DNA of 57,167 nucleotides. Origin: JACPNE01 sp964444465 (GTDB lineage Archaea; Nanobdellota; Nanobdellia; SCGC-AAA011-G17; JACPNG01). Position numbers and translations under genes: made by a program. A model generated the notes under the pieces. It made no database searches and was not told the origin of the DNA. It saw only the letters and a list, made by a program, of their open reading frames with translations. Where the stretch lies: positions 1 to 57,167 of the forward strand of contig CAYUGZ010000004.1 in assembly GCA_964444465.1 (NCBI GenBank). Reading direction: 5' to 3'. Below, piece after piece: positions 8,862 through 16,517 of this stretch. How positions within the stretch are numbered: the first letter of the stretch is position 1; every line of letters starts with the position of its first letter.

Positions 8862-9067
8862 CGTTTTTTATCTAGATTATTTTTTACTCCTTCTGTTATT
8901 TTTTCAACTTCTTCTACTTTTAGATTACTCTCATGTGGTTTGATTTCTGGATCTTTATCAGGTTCTAATTTAGAAACATGGGCTTCTGGTTTTGGATCTT
9001 TAGAAAAAGCTTTCCTAACCATCAAATCTACAAATTCTTTTTTATTCTCTTTTTTTTTGTTTTCCAT
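8849..9067 (-). CDS. Small charged hypothetical protein
   Basis: A 72-residue, very hydrophilic protein rich in Lys, Glu and Pro. It has a short helix (EFVDLMVRKAF) followed by a Pro-rich, probably disordered tail. No family is recognised. It is 25 bp downstream of another small gene on the same strand, and the pair may be one unit. Its 3' end overlaps the PAC2-type gene by 13 bp. The helical segment and conventional ATG support a real gene, but it could be spurious. Confidence 0.5.
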   Translation of the reverse strand: MENKKKENKKEFVDLMVRKAFSKDPKPEAHVSKLEPDKDPEIKPHESNLKVEEVEKITEGVKNNLDKKRQPK

Positions 9068-9092
9068 TAGTATATTAAAGATTATTTATTAT

Positions 9093-9359
9093 TTAAAGAT
9101 TTTTACGCATTGAATCTTGTCTTTTTTTGTTAATTCCATGGTCTGATTGTAAAATATTGGAAATATCCAGAGATTCCATTAATTTTTCTTGTTCTTTTGC
9201 TCTTTTAACATAAGAACTTTCAGTGGTTGGTTTTTTTACTTCGTTTTCTTTTTGCAAAACTATTTTCCCACCTTTTTCTTGTATAGTTTTAATGAGAATA
9301 GAAAAAGTTTCTTGTAAATTTTCTAATGTGTCTGTTTCTGTATCTATTGTTATTTTCAT
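9093..9359 (-). CDS. Small hypothetical protein
   Basis: An 88-residue protein beginning with a beta strand (MKITIDTET) and a helix (LENLQETFSILIKTIQEKGG), followed by a charged, probably disordered C-terminus. No recognised domain. It is read from near the promoter region of tRNA-Lys and is followed after 25 bp by another small gene on the same strand. Confidence 0.55.
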   Translation of the reverse strand: MKITIDTETDTLENLQETFSILIKTIQEKGGKIVLQKENEVKKPTTESSYVKRAKEQEKLMESLDISNILQSDHGINKKRQDSMRKNL

Positions 9360-9438
9360 TTTATTTAATTATCATAATGCTAATAAAGATAAAAGATGAT
9401 AAGTCTTAATAAATATTTTGGATTGTATCATATTTATA

Positions 9439-9513
9439 TGGCCCCTGAGGGATTTGAACCCCCGACCACTCGCTTAAGAGGCGAGTGCTCTAACCAGACT
9501 GAGCTAAGGAGCC
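9439..9513 (-). tRNA. tRNA-Lys(CUU)
   Basis: Read on the minus strand this folds as a complete 75-nt cloverleaf: acceptor stem GGCTCCT/AGGGGCC with discriminator A, D stem GCTC/GAGC, anticodon stem CTCGC/GCGAG with loop CTCTTAA (anticodon CTT), five-base variable region, and T arm with loop TTCAAAT. It decodes AAG. The CCA end is not encoded and no intron is seen. Confidence 0.95.
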
Positions 9514-9540
9514 AATTAAGAAATCATAAAATTTATGTAT

Positions 9541-10254
9541 TTAAAACTTTGTTCTTGCTTCATTCAGTAAAACTAGTTTAGCATCTTTATTATATTTTTT
9601 TATTTTGATTAGATCTCCTTTTTTCAGTTTGATTATAGATTCATTATTATCAGAACATAAAATTCCGGGTCCTCTTAAAATTTTAACTTTAACTCTATCT
9701 TTTTCTTTTAATAGTCTATTTCTAGCTTTTATTTTAAATCTTTCAGAATTCCTCATAGGATTAATGTAAGCTAAGCCTATTCCTTTCTTAAATACTCTAT
9801 CAACAATGGTTTGATAATATCCAGAGCTACCAAAAGGAGTTGAAACGATTAATCCATCTCCAATTATTAACGGTTCAACTAATTCATTATTAATTAAAAC
9901 TTGTAATCTTATTGCATAAGGTGCAGAATGATGAATATTAATCTCATTTAGTGCTATTAATTTTCTATTTTTTATCGTCGCTATTAACTTAGATGTTTTT
10001 TTTATTGTAAATTCTCTAGATTCTAATGCTTTTAGAACTTCAGAAAAATCATGTGTGGAACATTTATTGCATACAGAACTATGCCTCAATAAAAGTTTAG
10101 GGATTTCAGGATATAATCTCTCACTTAACAAAGCTGTTCCGTCTCCACCATAACTTATAACAATCCATGGTCTCCTATTATCTAAGGCTAGATTATATTT
10201 TTTTAGTTGTTTTTTAATAAAACTACTATTTTTACCGACGATAGCTACTTTCAT
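9541..10254 (-). CDS. nadK: NAD kinase
   Basis: A 237-residue enzyme that phosphorylates NAD to NADP with ATP or polyphosphate. The GGDGT motif is at residues 36-40, the ALNEINIHH block (family motif NE/D) is near residue 115, and DGLIVSTPFGSSGY forms the nucleotide-binding Gly-rich segment near residue 147. It is shorter than many NAD kinases and contains a C-N-K-C pair near residue 82, which may bind metal. The gene is divergent from padR. A palindrome 45 bp upstream of the start has the same core as one in front of padR, so PadR control of nadK is likely (inference). Confidence 0.92.
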   Translation of the reverse strand: MKVAIVGKNSSFIKKQLKKYNLALDNRRPWIVISYGGDGTALLSERLYPEIPKLLLRHSSVCNKCSTHDFSEVLKALESREFTIKKTSKLIATIKNRKLIALNEINIHHSAPYAIRLQVLINNELVEPLIIGDGLIVSTPFGSSGYYQTIVDRVFKKGIGLAYINPMRNSERFKIKARNRLLKEKDRVKVKILRGPGILCSDNNESIIKLKKGDLIKIKKYNKDAKLVLLNEARTKF

Positions 10255-10298
10255 ATAAAATTTATGGGATTTTAGTATAAAAATTTATCTAATTTCGT

Positions 10299-10315
10299 GC
10301 TTAAAACTTTTAAGC
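10299..10315. promoter_or_regulatory. Palindromic operator candidate, nadK side
   Basis: GCTTAAAACTTTTAAGC is a perfect 17-bp palindrome with one central base. It shares its 13-bp core TTAAAACTTTTAA with the palindrome in front of padR. It lies about 45 bp before the nadK start, where it could cover the core promoter. Confidence 0.6.
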
Positions 10316-10343
10316 AAAAATTAAAACTAAAATTATTAGATTT

Positions 10344-10389
10344 ATTGTATGTACAATATATAGAATAAACAATATATTGGATATACAAT
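10344..10389. promoter_or_regulatory. Imperfect inverted repeat in the nadK/padR intergenic region
   Basis: The left arm 10344-10361 (ATTGTATGTACAATATAT) and right arm 10372-10389 are reverse complements at 16 of 18 positions around a 10-bp spacer. It lies between the two 17-bp palindromes and could be a second type of regulator site or part of a bidirectional promoter. Confidence 0.45.
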
Positions 10390-10397
10390 AAATAATA

Positions 10398-10426
10398 ATA
10401 TTTATAAATGATTAAAACTTTTAATC
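10398..10426 (+). promoter_or_regulatory. padR promoter with overlapping palindromic operator
   Basis: A TATA-box sequence (TTTATAAA, 10401-10408) lies about 25 bp before the ATG, suggesting a leaderless transcript. It is followed immediately by the perfect palindrome GATTAAAACTTTTAATC (10410-10426). A dimer bound there would block transcription start, as expected for autorepression. Confidence 0.65.
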
Positions 10427-10430
10427 ATCG

Positions 10431-10739
10431 ATGAAAACTCCAAAGTACTTGGACATGAAAGGATTCCTAAGTTTTCTAATACTTCATGAATTAAACAAAA
10501 AAAGATTATGTGGAGATGAATTATCAGATATAATAGGAAAAAGAAAAGGTTCAAAATTAACACCTGGAACTATTTATCCGACGCTAAAAAGACTAAATAC
10601 ACTAAAATTGATAAGAATGAAACAAGATGGTAGAAAAAAGAATTATAATTTAACAAAAAAAGGAAAAAATGAATTAAAATCCACTTATAAGATATTCAAC
10701 AAGCTATTTATTGGATTAAAAAGTAAGATAAAAAAGTAG
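10431..10739 (+). CDS. PadR-family transcription regulator
   Basis: A 102-residue winged-helix protein of the PadR family. The signature KLTPGTIYPTLKRLNTLKLI (recognition helix and start of the wing, about residues 40-60) is clear, followed by the basic beta-wing RKKNYNLTKKGK and a C-terminal dimerisation helix. PadR proteins usually repress a nearby or divergent gene and respond to a small ligand or stress. The two near-identical palindromes in its upstream region point to autoregulation and control of nadK (inference). The last 10 residues are Lys-rich. Confidence 0.85.
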   Translation: MKTPKYLDMKGFLSFLILHELNKKRLCGDELSDIIGKRKGSKLTPGTIYPTLKRLNTLKLIRMKQDGRKKNYNLTKKGKNELKSTYKIFNKLFIGLKSKIKK

Positions 10740-10943
10740 TTATCTTCTTCTTTTTGTTGCTGTTTTTCTCTTAGTAGTAGTTTTTCTTTTAGTTGCTGTT
10801 TTTCTTTTAGCAACTTTTTTCTTTCCAGAGCCTTTTTTTCTTCCTCTAGCCATTTTAGCTTTCCATACTTCTAAAGTTTTACCTTTAACGAAATAAAGCC
10901 AACCTGACTCTCTGCTTTCTCCGGATTTAACTCTAACTGCCAT
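10740..10943 (-). CDS. Small very basic protein with Lys/Arg tail
   Basis: A 67-residue protein with an N-terminal half of beta character (VRVKSGESRESGWLYFVKG, then LEVWKAK) and a C-terminal tail made of repeated Lys/Arg-Thr units (TKRK-type, four to five copies). Composition and length suggest a nucleic-acid-binding, chromatin-like protein comparable in style to histone-H1-like tails. No family is recognised. The start is supported by a GGGGG run seven bases upstream and a TATA-like stretch further up. The stop codon abuts the padR stop in convergent orientation. Confidence 0.65.
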   Translation of the reverse strand: MAVRVKSGESRESGWLYFVKGKTLEVWKAKMARGRKKGSGKKKVAKRKTATKRKTTTKRKTATKRRR

Positions 10944-10999
10944 TTGATGCCCCCTATTTATCGATATAAAAATTATGTCTCTAATGTATTTAAAGGTTA

Positions 11000-11821
11000 T
11001 TATAATGTATCTAATGGATTTTTTATCGACTTTATCTTTTCTTTAGATACATGAGTATAAATTTCTGTTGTTGCTATTGAAGCATGTCCCAATAAACTTT
11101 GGATGTATCTAATGTCAACTCCATCCTCTAATAAATGTGTAGCAAATGAATGTCTAAGTTTATGTGGTGTAACTTTTTTCTTTATTCCTGCTTTCTTTGC
11201 TGCATTCTCTACTATTTTTTGTACGTTTCTAGAGGATAAAGTATTATTTTTTCCTGGAAATAAATAAATTTCATCTTTATCTAAAGTTTTTATGTAAGTT
11301 TTTAGTTCTTCAATAATAAAATTAGATAAAACAAACATCCTATCTTTTGCTCCTTTTCCAGATCTTACCCACCCTATTTTCTCGTCTAATTCTAAATCAT
11401 TTATCTTCAAACTTGTCAACTCTGATAGTCTTAATCCAGAAGAATACAAAAATTGAATAATAACTTTAGTTTTATAAGAACCTGCTGAATTTATTAATCT
11501 TTTAATTTCTTCTTTTGTTAATACAGAAGGAATGGTTTTTGGGATTTTAGGTGTTTTAAAATTAACAATATCTTTTTTTAAAACTTCGTCGTAAAAGAAT
11601 TTTAGTGAGGCTTTTTTTAAAGCTAATGATCTTGGAGTGTTGTTAATGGAGATTAAATGGGCCATATAATCTTTAATATCTTGTTCAATTATTTTTTCCG
11701 GGGATTTTTTGATGTGCTCTAAAAACTTTCTATTATGAAGTGTATAAGCCTCTATTGTTCTCTCTGAAAAACCTCTTAATTTTAGTTCGGTAGTTAATTT
11801 ATCTAATTCTTTCATTTTCAT
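11000..11821 (-). CDS. xerA: Xer-type tyrosine recombinase
   Basis: A 273-residue tyrosine recombinase with an N-terminal SAM-like core-binding domain (about 1-95) and a C-terminal catalytic domain. Active-site residues are all present: Arg near 131 in SSGLRLSEL, the basic SGKGAKDRM turn, His220 and Arg223 in HKLRHSFATH, His246 in LLGHAS, and the nucleophile Tyr255 in TEIYTHV. Archaeal XerA resolves chromosome dimers at a dif site, but similar enzymes serve as integrases of mobile elements. The accessory block begins at its 5' side, so either role is possible. It overlaps the upstream gene by 23 bp; a start at the internal Met3 would shorten that. Confidence 0.9.
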   Translation of the reverse strand: MKMKELDKLTTELKLRGFSERTIEAYTLHNRKFLEHIKKSPEKIIEQDIKDYMAHLISINNTPRSLALKKASLKFFYDEVLKKDIVNFKTPKIPKTIPSVLTKEEIKRLINSAGSYKTKVIIQFLYSSGLRLSELTSLKINDLELDEKIGWVRSGKGAKDRMFVLSNFIIEELKTYIKTLDKDEIYLFPGKNNTLSSRNVQKIVENAAKKAGIKKKVTPHKLRHSFATHLLEDGVDIRYIQSLLGHASIATTEIYTHVSKEKIKSIKNPLDTL

Positions 11822-12326
11822 GTATGATTGATTCTCTATACCAATAAGTATCTTTAGAAAAACCTTGTTTTTTTTCGCTTGTAGGATAACAAACTAATCT
11901 GTCCTCTATTTCAAGAAGATCTTTGTAGATTAGAGTCATAGTAGAGGTAAGAAGATCATACTCCATCTGATTTTCTTTTTTGTCTAAAGTGTCTAAATTT
12001 TCATTAAGATAATCTTCTAAATAACTCAATGCATCTGCTTTTAATTTAAAAGAAAGATTTGATACCCATCTTTTTCTTGCATCATGAATGGCTAAAACTT
12101 TTACATAATCTTCTTCTTCTAATTCTTGTAAAGCCCTATTTTCAAGAAACGATAATTCATGAGTTATTTCTTCAAAATTCTCAATTATTTTTTCTCTCGT
12201 TATATTTTTTTGAAGTCTTTCATAAAAAGAAGTATATTCTCTATAATAATTAGAAAAGTGTGATAAAAGAATTTGATCTTCTTCGGATTTTTCAGTTTTT
12301 TCTGCTACTTCATCACTATGAGCCAT
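11799..12326 (-). CDS. Hypothetical helical protein upstream of Xer recombinase
   Basis: A 175-residue, strongly acidic, almost wholly alpha-helical protein without signal peptide or membrane segment. The region 15-120 has heptad-like spacing and could form coiled coils. No family is recognised. Its 3' end overlaps the recombinase start by 23 bp on the same strand, so the two are probably cotranscribed and translationally coupled. That suggests a recombinase-associated function, but nothing in the protein itself shows it. Confidence 0.65.
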   Translation of the reverse strand: MAHSDEVAEKTEKSEEDQILLSHFSNYYREYTSFYERLQKNITREKIIENFEEITHELSFLENRALQELEEEDYVKVLAIHDARKRWVSNLSFKLKADALSYLEDYLNENLDTLDKKENQMEYDLLTSTMTLIYKDLLEIEDRLVCYPTSEKKQGFSKDTYWYRESIIHENERIR

Positions 12327-12370
12327 AGATTAACATAGAAATAGAGAATAATAAATATTTCGCTTAATTA

Positions 12371-12772
12371 TTATGTATAAACTGAGAAGTTTTCAATACC
12401 TTCAATTCTACCCATACGACGCTTGGTTTTTCTATAGACTCTTACATATTCATCTACTCTTTCACGATTAAGAACAGAAACTGCTGTTGGTTGATCTTCA
12501 TTATCAAACTCTATTGCAATAACATTACCATCTGCATCTTCTCTATATTGTTTATATGCTCCTCTTTTAATTACTTGATTCCTAATTAATGCTTCATGTT
12601 TTTCTTCTTTTTCATCTATTACTCTAGATTTTGAAGCCATGTGTTCTAAAAAACGATCTTTTCCATTATCTGTGGTGGGTAGTTGTAATATTCTTTCATT
12701 AAGTCTCTGTTTAGCATGCTTTGTTTTAACTAAATAAAAAGTAGAGCCATTAGTAGTTTCTATTACAGGCAT
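12371..12772 (-). CDS. Hypothetical protein with HAKQRLNER helix
   Basis: A 133-residue protein. The segment TKHAKQRLNERI near residue 17 resembles the opening helix of DUF4258/RelE-like small proteins, in which a conserved His and Arg are thought to be functional. After it come a charged helical insert and a beta segment (GNVIAIEFDNEDQPTAVSVLNRE) like the strands of that fold. The similarity is weak and the assignment tentative. It is followed after 44 bp by the gene at 11799-12326 on the same strand. Confidence 0.6.
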   Translation of the reverse strand: MPVIETTNGSTFYLVKTKHAKQRLNERILQLPTTDNGKDRFLEHMASKSRVIDEKEEKHEALIRNQVIKRGAYKQYREDADGNVIAIEFDNEDQPTAVSVLNRERVDEYVRVYRKTKRRMGRIEGIENFSVYT

Positions 12773-12858
12773 ATATATAGATACTAAACTAGTTTATATT
12801 CTTTTTTATTAAAGTGAAAGTGAAAGTTTTATATATTTTTCATTATTAGTTATTTTGT

Positions 12859-13116
12859 ATGGATGTTATGAGAACATATAAAATTGGTAGGTCTATTGTT
12901 GATATATTCGAGACTAATAGTGCAACTGAAGTTTCTACTCTTCCAGAAGAGAAAATTAATGTATTAGAGAGATTAGCTTTTGGAAGAGTTAAACAAGCAG
13001 TCATTATATGGAATAATGGATTAATTGGTGCAAGGGCATTACTACTTTTAGGATTTGGCTTAAGTCCAATTAGAACTTATAAGCACATATATCAAAAAAT
13101 GGAGCATAATTATTAG
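12859..13116 (+). CDS. Small hypothetical protein
   Basis: An 85-residue protein of unknown function with a moderately hydrophobic C-terminal half (AVIIWNNGLIGARALLLLGFG) that could be one membrane helix. The upstream region contains a GTGAAA direct repeat and a TATA-like element (TTTTATATA) about 25 bp before the ATG, consistent with its own leaderless promoter. It is the only rightward gene in this part of the accessory block. Confidence 0.55.
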   Translation: MDVMRTYKIGRSIVDIFETNSATEVSTLPEEKINVLERLAFGRVKQAVIIWNNGLIGARALLLLGFGLSPIRTYKHIYQKMEHNY

Positions 13117-13152
13117 ATTTTCTAAAGTTCACTTAATCATCGTTATGCGAAC

Positions 13153-13443
13153 TCATTTAGCCATTCTTGCTCTGAACTCTAAATTACGCTTTTTAGCCTC
13201 AATAGTCCCTCTTTGTTCAGCTCTTTCAGTAATCACTTCCCCAGTATGTACTAAACCTCCTCCAAAAAATCCAGCTAAGGTTGTATAAGGAATTATTTCA
13301 GACCATCTGATAACATCTTGAATATAATGATTAAGATCAAAATTAGATGGCTCTAGATTACACAATAATGTTACAGCTAAACCAGCACCAAATCCTATAC
13401 TAGTCCCTATACCTAAATTTTCATATAAATTTACACTTGTCAT
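13153..13443 (-). CDS. Small membrane protein
   Basis: A 96-residue protein with two likely membrane helices (about residues 12-30, IGFGAGLAVTLLC; and 52-68, IPYTTLAGFFGGGL) and a very basic C-terminal tail. Topology suggests a hairpin with both ends in the cytoplasm. No family is recognised. It lies 12 bp downstream of the exonuclease gene on the same strand, so cotranscription is likely. Confidence 0.6.
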   Translation of the reverse strand: MTSVNLYENLGIGTSIGFGAGLAVTLLCNLEPSNFDLNHYIQDVIRWSEIIPYTTLAGFFGGGLVHTGEVITERAEQRGTIEAKKRNLEFRARMAK

Positions 13444-13455
13444 TTTATAGAAAGA

Positions 13456-14094
13456 TTATCTACTTAATTTTTTAGCTTTTGATCTATTAAATGCATCCAT
13501 TCCTAAAATAAACTCAAATTCTTCAGCTTGTTGCATTGCGTCTTCTAGAGCATTATGTGTTTTTGGTTTGTTCTTCCTAAGTCCTAATTTTGTTAGGTTA
13601 TGGTCTGGATCATTTGTTGCCCCTCTTAACCATGAATTTATATCATCTCCACCGTGGCCAAAAGGATCTTGATCTCCTTCTAAAAAATTATCGAAATACC
13701 AATGAACATACATTCCATCAAATGCAATAGGTGCTGCAGCCATTACAGGTCTTTGATCTCTAGCTACTTGGCCTATCCATAATCTAAATTCATGCATAAC
13801 TTGATATGGACTTTGTCCCATTTCATCAAGTAATTCTAATACTTTTTTTGGTTGAAATTCTTTGCTTTCTGGATCATAAATTGGGTCTTCTTTCTTAAGA
13901 TCCTCTAAACATTTAAGTCCTAAAGAACCAATTTTTAATGCTTCTAAGCTAAAATTATTATTTATTGGCTTTAATTCTCTATAGAAAGTTTTTTTTGTAT
14001 CTCCAACTACAGCTGCTCCTAAAGCAATCATTGAATATTTTCCAGGTGTTCTTCCTGTAGATTCAATATCTACTGATATGTACTTTCTTTTCAT
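13456..14094 (-). CDS. DEDDh-type 3'-5' exonuclease
   Basis: A 212-residue nuclease of the RNase T/DnaQ superfamily. Motif ExoI is DIEST near residues 9-13, ExoII lies in the AFDGMYVHWYF region (Asp near 125), and ExoIII is the HNALEDA motif near residues 180-186, which gives the DEDDh set. Such enzymes trim 3' ends of DNA or RNA; the substrate is not evident. It is longer than minimal ExoX-like enzymes because of an insert rich in acidic residues in the first half. It sits in a run of small leftward genes of unknown function, which may indicate a role in an accessory element rather than housekeeping. Confidence 0.85.
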   Translation of the reverse strand: MKRKYISVDIESTGRTPGKYSMIALGAAVVGDTKKTFYRELKPINNNFSLEALKIGSLGLKCLEDLKKEDPIYDPESKEFQPKKVLELLDEMGQSPYQVMHEFRLWIGQVARDQRPVMAAAPIAFDGMYVHWYFDNFLEGDQDPFGHGGDDINSWLRGATNDPDHNLTKLGLRKNKPKTHNALEDAMQQAEEFEFILGMDAFNRSKAKKLSR

Positions 14095-14100
14095 TTCTAA

Positions 14101-14385
14101 TTAACTTCCTTGAATCATATATAATGCTGACTCTAATCCTTGTATATGAGGGATTAATCCTAGTATCTCTCTGTTTCTTAATACAGCCTTAAGATTCTTC
14201 TTATCAGGCCATAATCCCATAGCTTCTTTAAGCTTTCCTTCATTGATTCCTGCTTGTTCAGCTAACATTCTTATATCAAAACCATCACCTAATACACTTT
14301 TTTCAGTGCTTCCTAATCTCTTACCTTTTAGAATAGTTTGAGTATCATTTACTTGTTGTTCTGATACCTCACCCATAAGAGGCAT
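14101..14385 (-). CDS. Small hypothetical protein
   Basis: A 94-residue, mostly helical soluble protein. A helix-turn-helix-like segment (IRMLAEQAGINEGKLKEAMGLW, split here at about residues 38-60) is suggestive but not diagnostic. It sits between the nucleotidyltransferase-like gene and the exonuclease with gaps of 21 and 6 bp, so the three are probably one operon. Confidence 0.6.
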   Translation of the reverse strand: MPLMGEVSEQQVNDTQTILKGKRLGSTEKSVLGDGFDIRMLAEQAGINEGKLKEAMGLWPDKKNLKAVLRNREILGLIPHIQGLESALYMIQGS

Positions 14386-14406
14386 TATTAATTCTTTAAG
14401 TTTATG

Positions 14407-14949
14407 TTATCTACTAAGAATACTACCTAAACGTCCAAATTTAGGCACAATGATGTATTCTGGAGAAAGAGCCCTATAAGAACCTTCTCCTTTTTCAATA
14501 TAATGTATTCTAGAATCATCCATTTCTTTTTCTATTAAAAATTGTTTTTTTTCAAAATCTTTTCTTGTCTTATGTTTTGAAAAACTCAATAAAGTTGATT
14601 CTTCCCTTTGATATCTTCCATTCTTTTTTGAGGTAGGAATTATGTTCCAACTAGTTGATTTTTCATCTTCTTCAACACTAAAATTATTGTCCTTAAAATA
14701 TTCAACTAAAGGCTTTACAAATTCTTTAAAATCGCCCCCAGTAACTAAAGCTTTAGCAACTACTACATCTATATCTGAAGTTCCTCTTCTTAATCTAGAA
14801 GCCATGTAACTCTGAACAGCTATTCCTCCAACAATAAGTGAAGAATCAGCTGAATTAGGATAACTCTCTAATGCAGATATAGCACTAAGTGAATCTCTTA
14901 CAACTAGATCATCAATATTTCTTAAATCAAATTGTCCCTTTTTTACCAT
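14407..14949 (-). CDS. Nucleotidyltransferase-like protein (AbiEii-type fold)
   Basis: A 180-residue protein with the signature of minimal nucleotidyltransferases. IVGGIAVQSYMASRLRRGTSDIDVVV (residues about 39-64) contains the Gly-Gly motif and the two catalytic-type Asp residues. The C-terminal SPEYIIVPKFGRLGS segment matches the helix that follows the active site in AbiEii/MenA-like enzymes. Those enzymes can transfer nucleotides to tRNA and act as toxins, but here no AbiEi-like antitoxin is adjacent and the protein is shorter than typical members. It heads the operon with the small gene and the exonuclease. Confidence 0.72.
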   Translation of the reverse strand: MVKKGQFDLRNIDDLVVRDSLSAISALESYPNSADSSLIVGGIAVQSYMASRLRRGTSDIDVVVAKALVTGGDFKEFVKPLVEYFKDNNFSVEEDEKSTSWNIIPTSKKNGRYQREESTLLSFSKHKTRKDFEKKQFLIEKEMDDSRIHYIEKGEGSYRALSPEYIIVPKFGRLGSILSR

Positions 14950-15076
14950 TAACTATCATTGATTTTTTGACTTTTAAACCTTTCTATTAGTAATTATTGT
15001 ATAGTAGTAATGAATAGTAAGATCTGCTTAACTGTGCTTATCTGAAAGGCTTATAAATATTAAATAAAAGAGTCTA

Positions 15077-15379
15077 TTGAAGATGATACATTCAAGTATG
15101 CATTCTAACTGGAAAAAAAGTAAATTAGAATTGAGATTAGAAAAAAAAGGATGGATACTAACCTCCCAGAGACCAGAAGAACCATCAACTGACTTTGAGA
15201 AGAATCAGTTTAGATATTTAAGGGCTAATAATATAGAATTTAGAGTAATTAAAACAGTTTATGATAGAGATGGTATAACTCAACTACCTGGTTTTATTGC
15301 CATTTATGTCAAAGAAGATGAAATTCCAGAGTATAAACCTATTTTATTCTCCCTTATAACTGGAGAAAGAGTGGATTAG
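15077..15379 (+). CDS. Small hypothetical protein
   Basis: A 100-residue soluble protein of unknown function with a basic N-terminal helix and a strand-rich C-terminal half ending in PILFSLITGE. The start is ambiguous: TTG at 15077 or ATG two codons later at 15083. The TATA-like element CTTATAAAT at 15050-15058 lies about 25-30 bp upstream, which favours the ATG and a leaderless transcript. Confidence 0.55.
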   Translation: MKMIHSSMHSNWKKSKLELRLEKKGWILTSQRPEEPSTDFEKNQFRYLRANNIEFRVIKTVYDRDGITQLPGFIAIYVKEDEIPEYKPILFSLITGERVD

Positions 15380-15407
15380 AATTATATAGAATTAAATAAT
15401 AATTTAG

Positions 15408-15433
15408 GTTACACATAATGTGTCTTAAGTGTA
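15408..15433. promoter_or_regulatory. Inverted repeat in intergenic region
   Basis: TTACAC at the left and GTGTAA at the right flank a partly symmetrical centre in the gap between two unknown genes. It could be an operator or a 3'-end hairpin; nothing more can be said. Confidence 0.3.
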
Positions 15434-15541
15434 ATTTTATATCGACAAAACATATAATTTTTGATTAAATGTTTTAAGCACAATATTAATTTATCTTTTT
15501 CTATGATACTTTCTTTTTATTCTTTGATATTCTATTGCTTG

Positions 15542-15865
15542 TTAATTATATTCATTTCTTAATTCTTTATAATCTCTAATTATGCCTAAAGGATCTATTT
15601 TTTGATCATATTTTTTAAAGAAAGGATTGAGGGATAACTTAAATATACAAATACTATTGACTAAACTTAATGCACTTCTAGAATTAAAATAATCACTTTC
15701 AATTTTTCCTTCTGTCCCTTTCACCATAGATCTACATACTCTAATCTGATCTTTTATTTTTTCAGCTGGAGAAGATTGATTTGCAGCTAATGAAAAATCA
15801 GGATTGAAAACTAATGCTGTTAGACCAACTAAAGTTCCAGCCATTAATAAATTAAGCTTAGACAT
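15542..15865 (-). CDS. Small secreted hypothetical protein
   Basis: A 107-residue protein with a clear signal peptide: Lys3, a hydrophobic stretch (LNLLMAGTLVGLTALVF), and a likely cleavage site after FSLA near residue 27. The mature part is helical with two Cys residues that could form a disulfide. No family is recognised. It is transcribed leftward on its own. Confidence 0.6.
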   Translation of the reverse strand: MSKLNLLMAGTLVGLTALVFNPDFSLAANQSSPAEKIKDQIRVCRSMVKGTEGKIESDYFNSRSALSLVNSICIFKLSLNPFFKKYDQKIDPLGIIRDYKELRNEYN

Positions 15866-15950
15866 TATTTAATTTAATAGATGTATTGTTTAAATATTTA
15901 ATTATAGTAGGGAAAAAAGTTTATTAATAATAAAATACGTTATCTTAAAG

Positions 15951-16517
15951 ATGGTTTTTAATTTTTTTAAGAAAAAAAGTGATCCTCATAAGAGATTAGA
16001 TGATCTACATTTTCATTTAGGTGATTCTTTTACAAAAATAAAAAAAGATATTGTTAATTTAGGGAATTGGATAACTCATTTTGATTCTAAAACAAAAAAT
16101 CATGAAGATAAATTAAATTATGTTCTCAGGAAATTAGAATTATTAGAAAATTTGTTACAAGAAAAAGAAGATGTTGTTGAAAATGAAGAAAAAGTTGAGA
16201 AAAAGGAGGAGACGATTGAACGCATTCAATCGTTCAATCGTTCAAATCAATCGATCATGAACGTTCAATCGCTAAAAAATCTCACTCCAGCACAAAAACA
16301 GATACTTGCTTTGATGAGTTATGCTGGTGGGCCACTCGGCTATGATGATATGTCAAAAAAATTAGGGTTAAATATTGTAACAGTTAGAAGACATTTGAAT
16401 GATATCAAAAGAAGTGGTATAAAAGTAGAAGAAAAAGTGAGTGTAAGAGGGAGAAAAAAAGTATTTCTTTTAGATAAAAAAGTCAAAAATGTAGTGTTAA
16501 AACAAAGAAAAAAATGA
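15951..16517 (+). CDS. Coiled-coil plus winged-helix DNA-binding protein A
   Basis: A 188-residue protein in three parts. Residues 1-85 are a basic start followed by a long amphipathic helix suited to coiled-coil dimerisation. Residues 86-105 are a polar Ser/Asn/Gln linker (IQSFNRSNQSIMNVQS) encoded by repeated TTCAATCG. Residues 106-188 form a winged helix (LTPAQKQILALMSYAGG, then DDMSKKLGLNIVTVRRHLNDIKRSG and a basic wing). It has the same architecture as the convergent gene at 16890-17483, with the iteron-like array between them. Function is unknown; a regulator or a protein binding that array is the natural hypothesis. Confidence 0.75.
   Translation: MVFNFFKKKSDPHKRLDDLHFHLGDSFTKIKKDIVNLGNWITHFDSKTKNHEDKLNYVLRKLELLENLLQEKEDVVENEEKVEKKEETIERIQSFNRSNQSIMNVQSLKNLTPAQKQILALMSYAGGPLGYDDMSKKLGLNIVTVRRHLNDIKRSGIKVEEKVSVRGRKKVFLLDKKVKNVVLKQRKK
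16213..16271 (+). repeat. TTCAATCG repeats inside coding sequence
   Basis: TTCAATCG occurs at 16225-16232, 16233-16240 and 16264-16271, TCAATCG at 16247-16253, and the reverse complement CGATTGAA at 16213-16220, making a hairpin-capable palindrome (16213-16232). They encode the Ser/Asn/Gln linker of protein A and could double as a protein-binding site. Confidence 0.65.
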
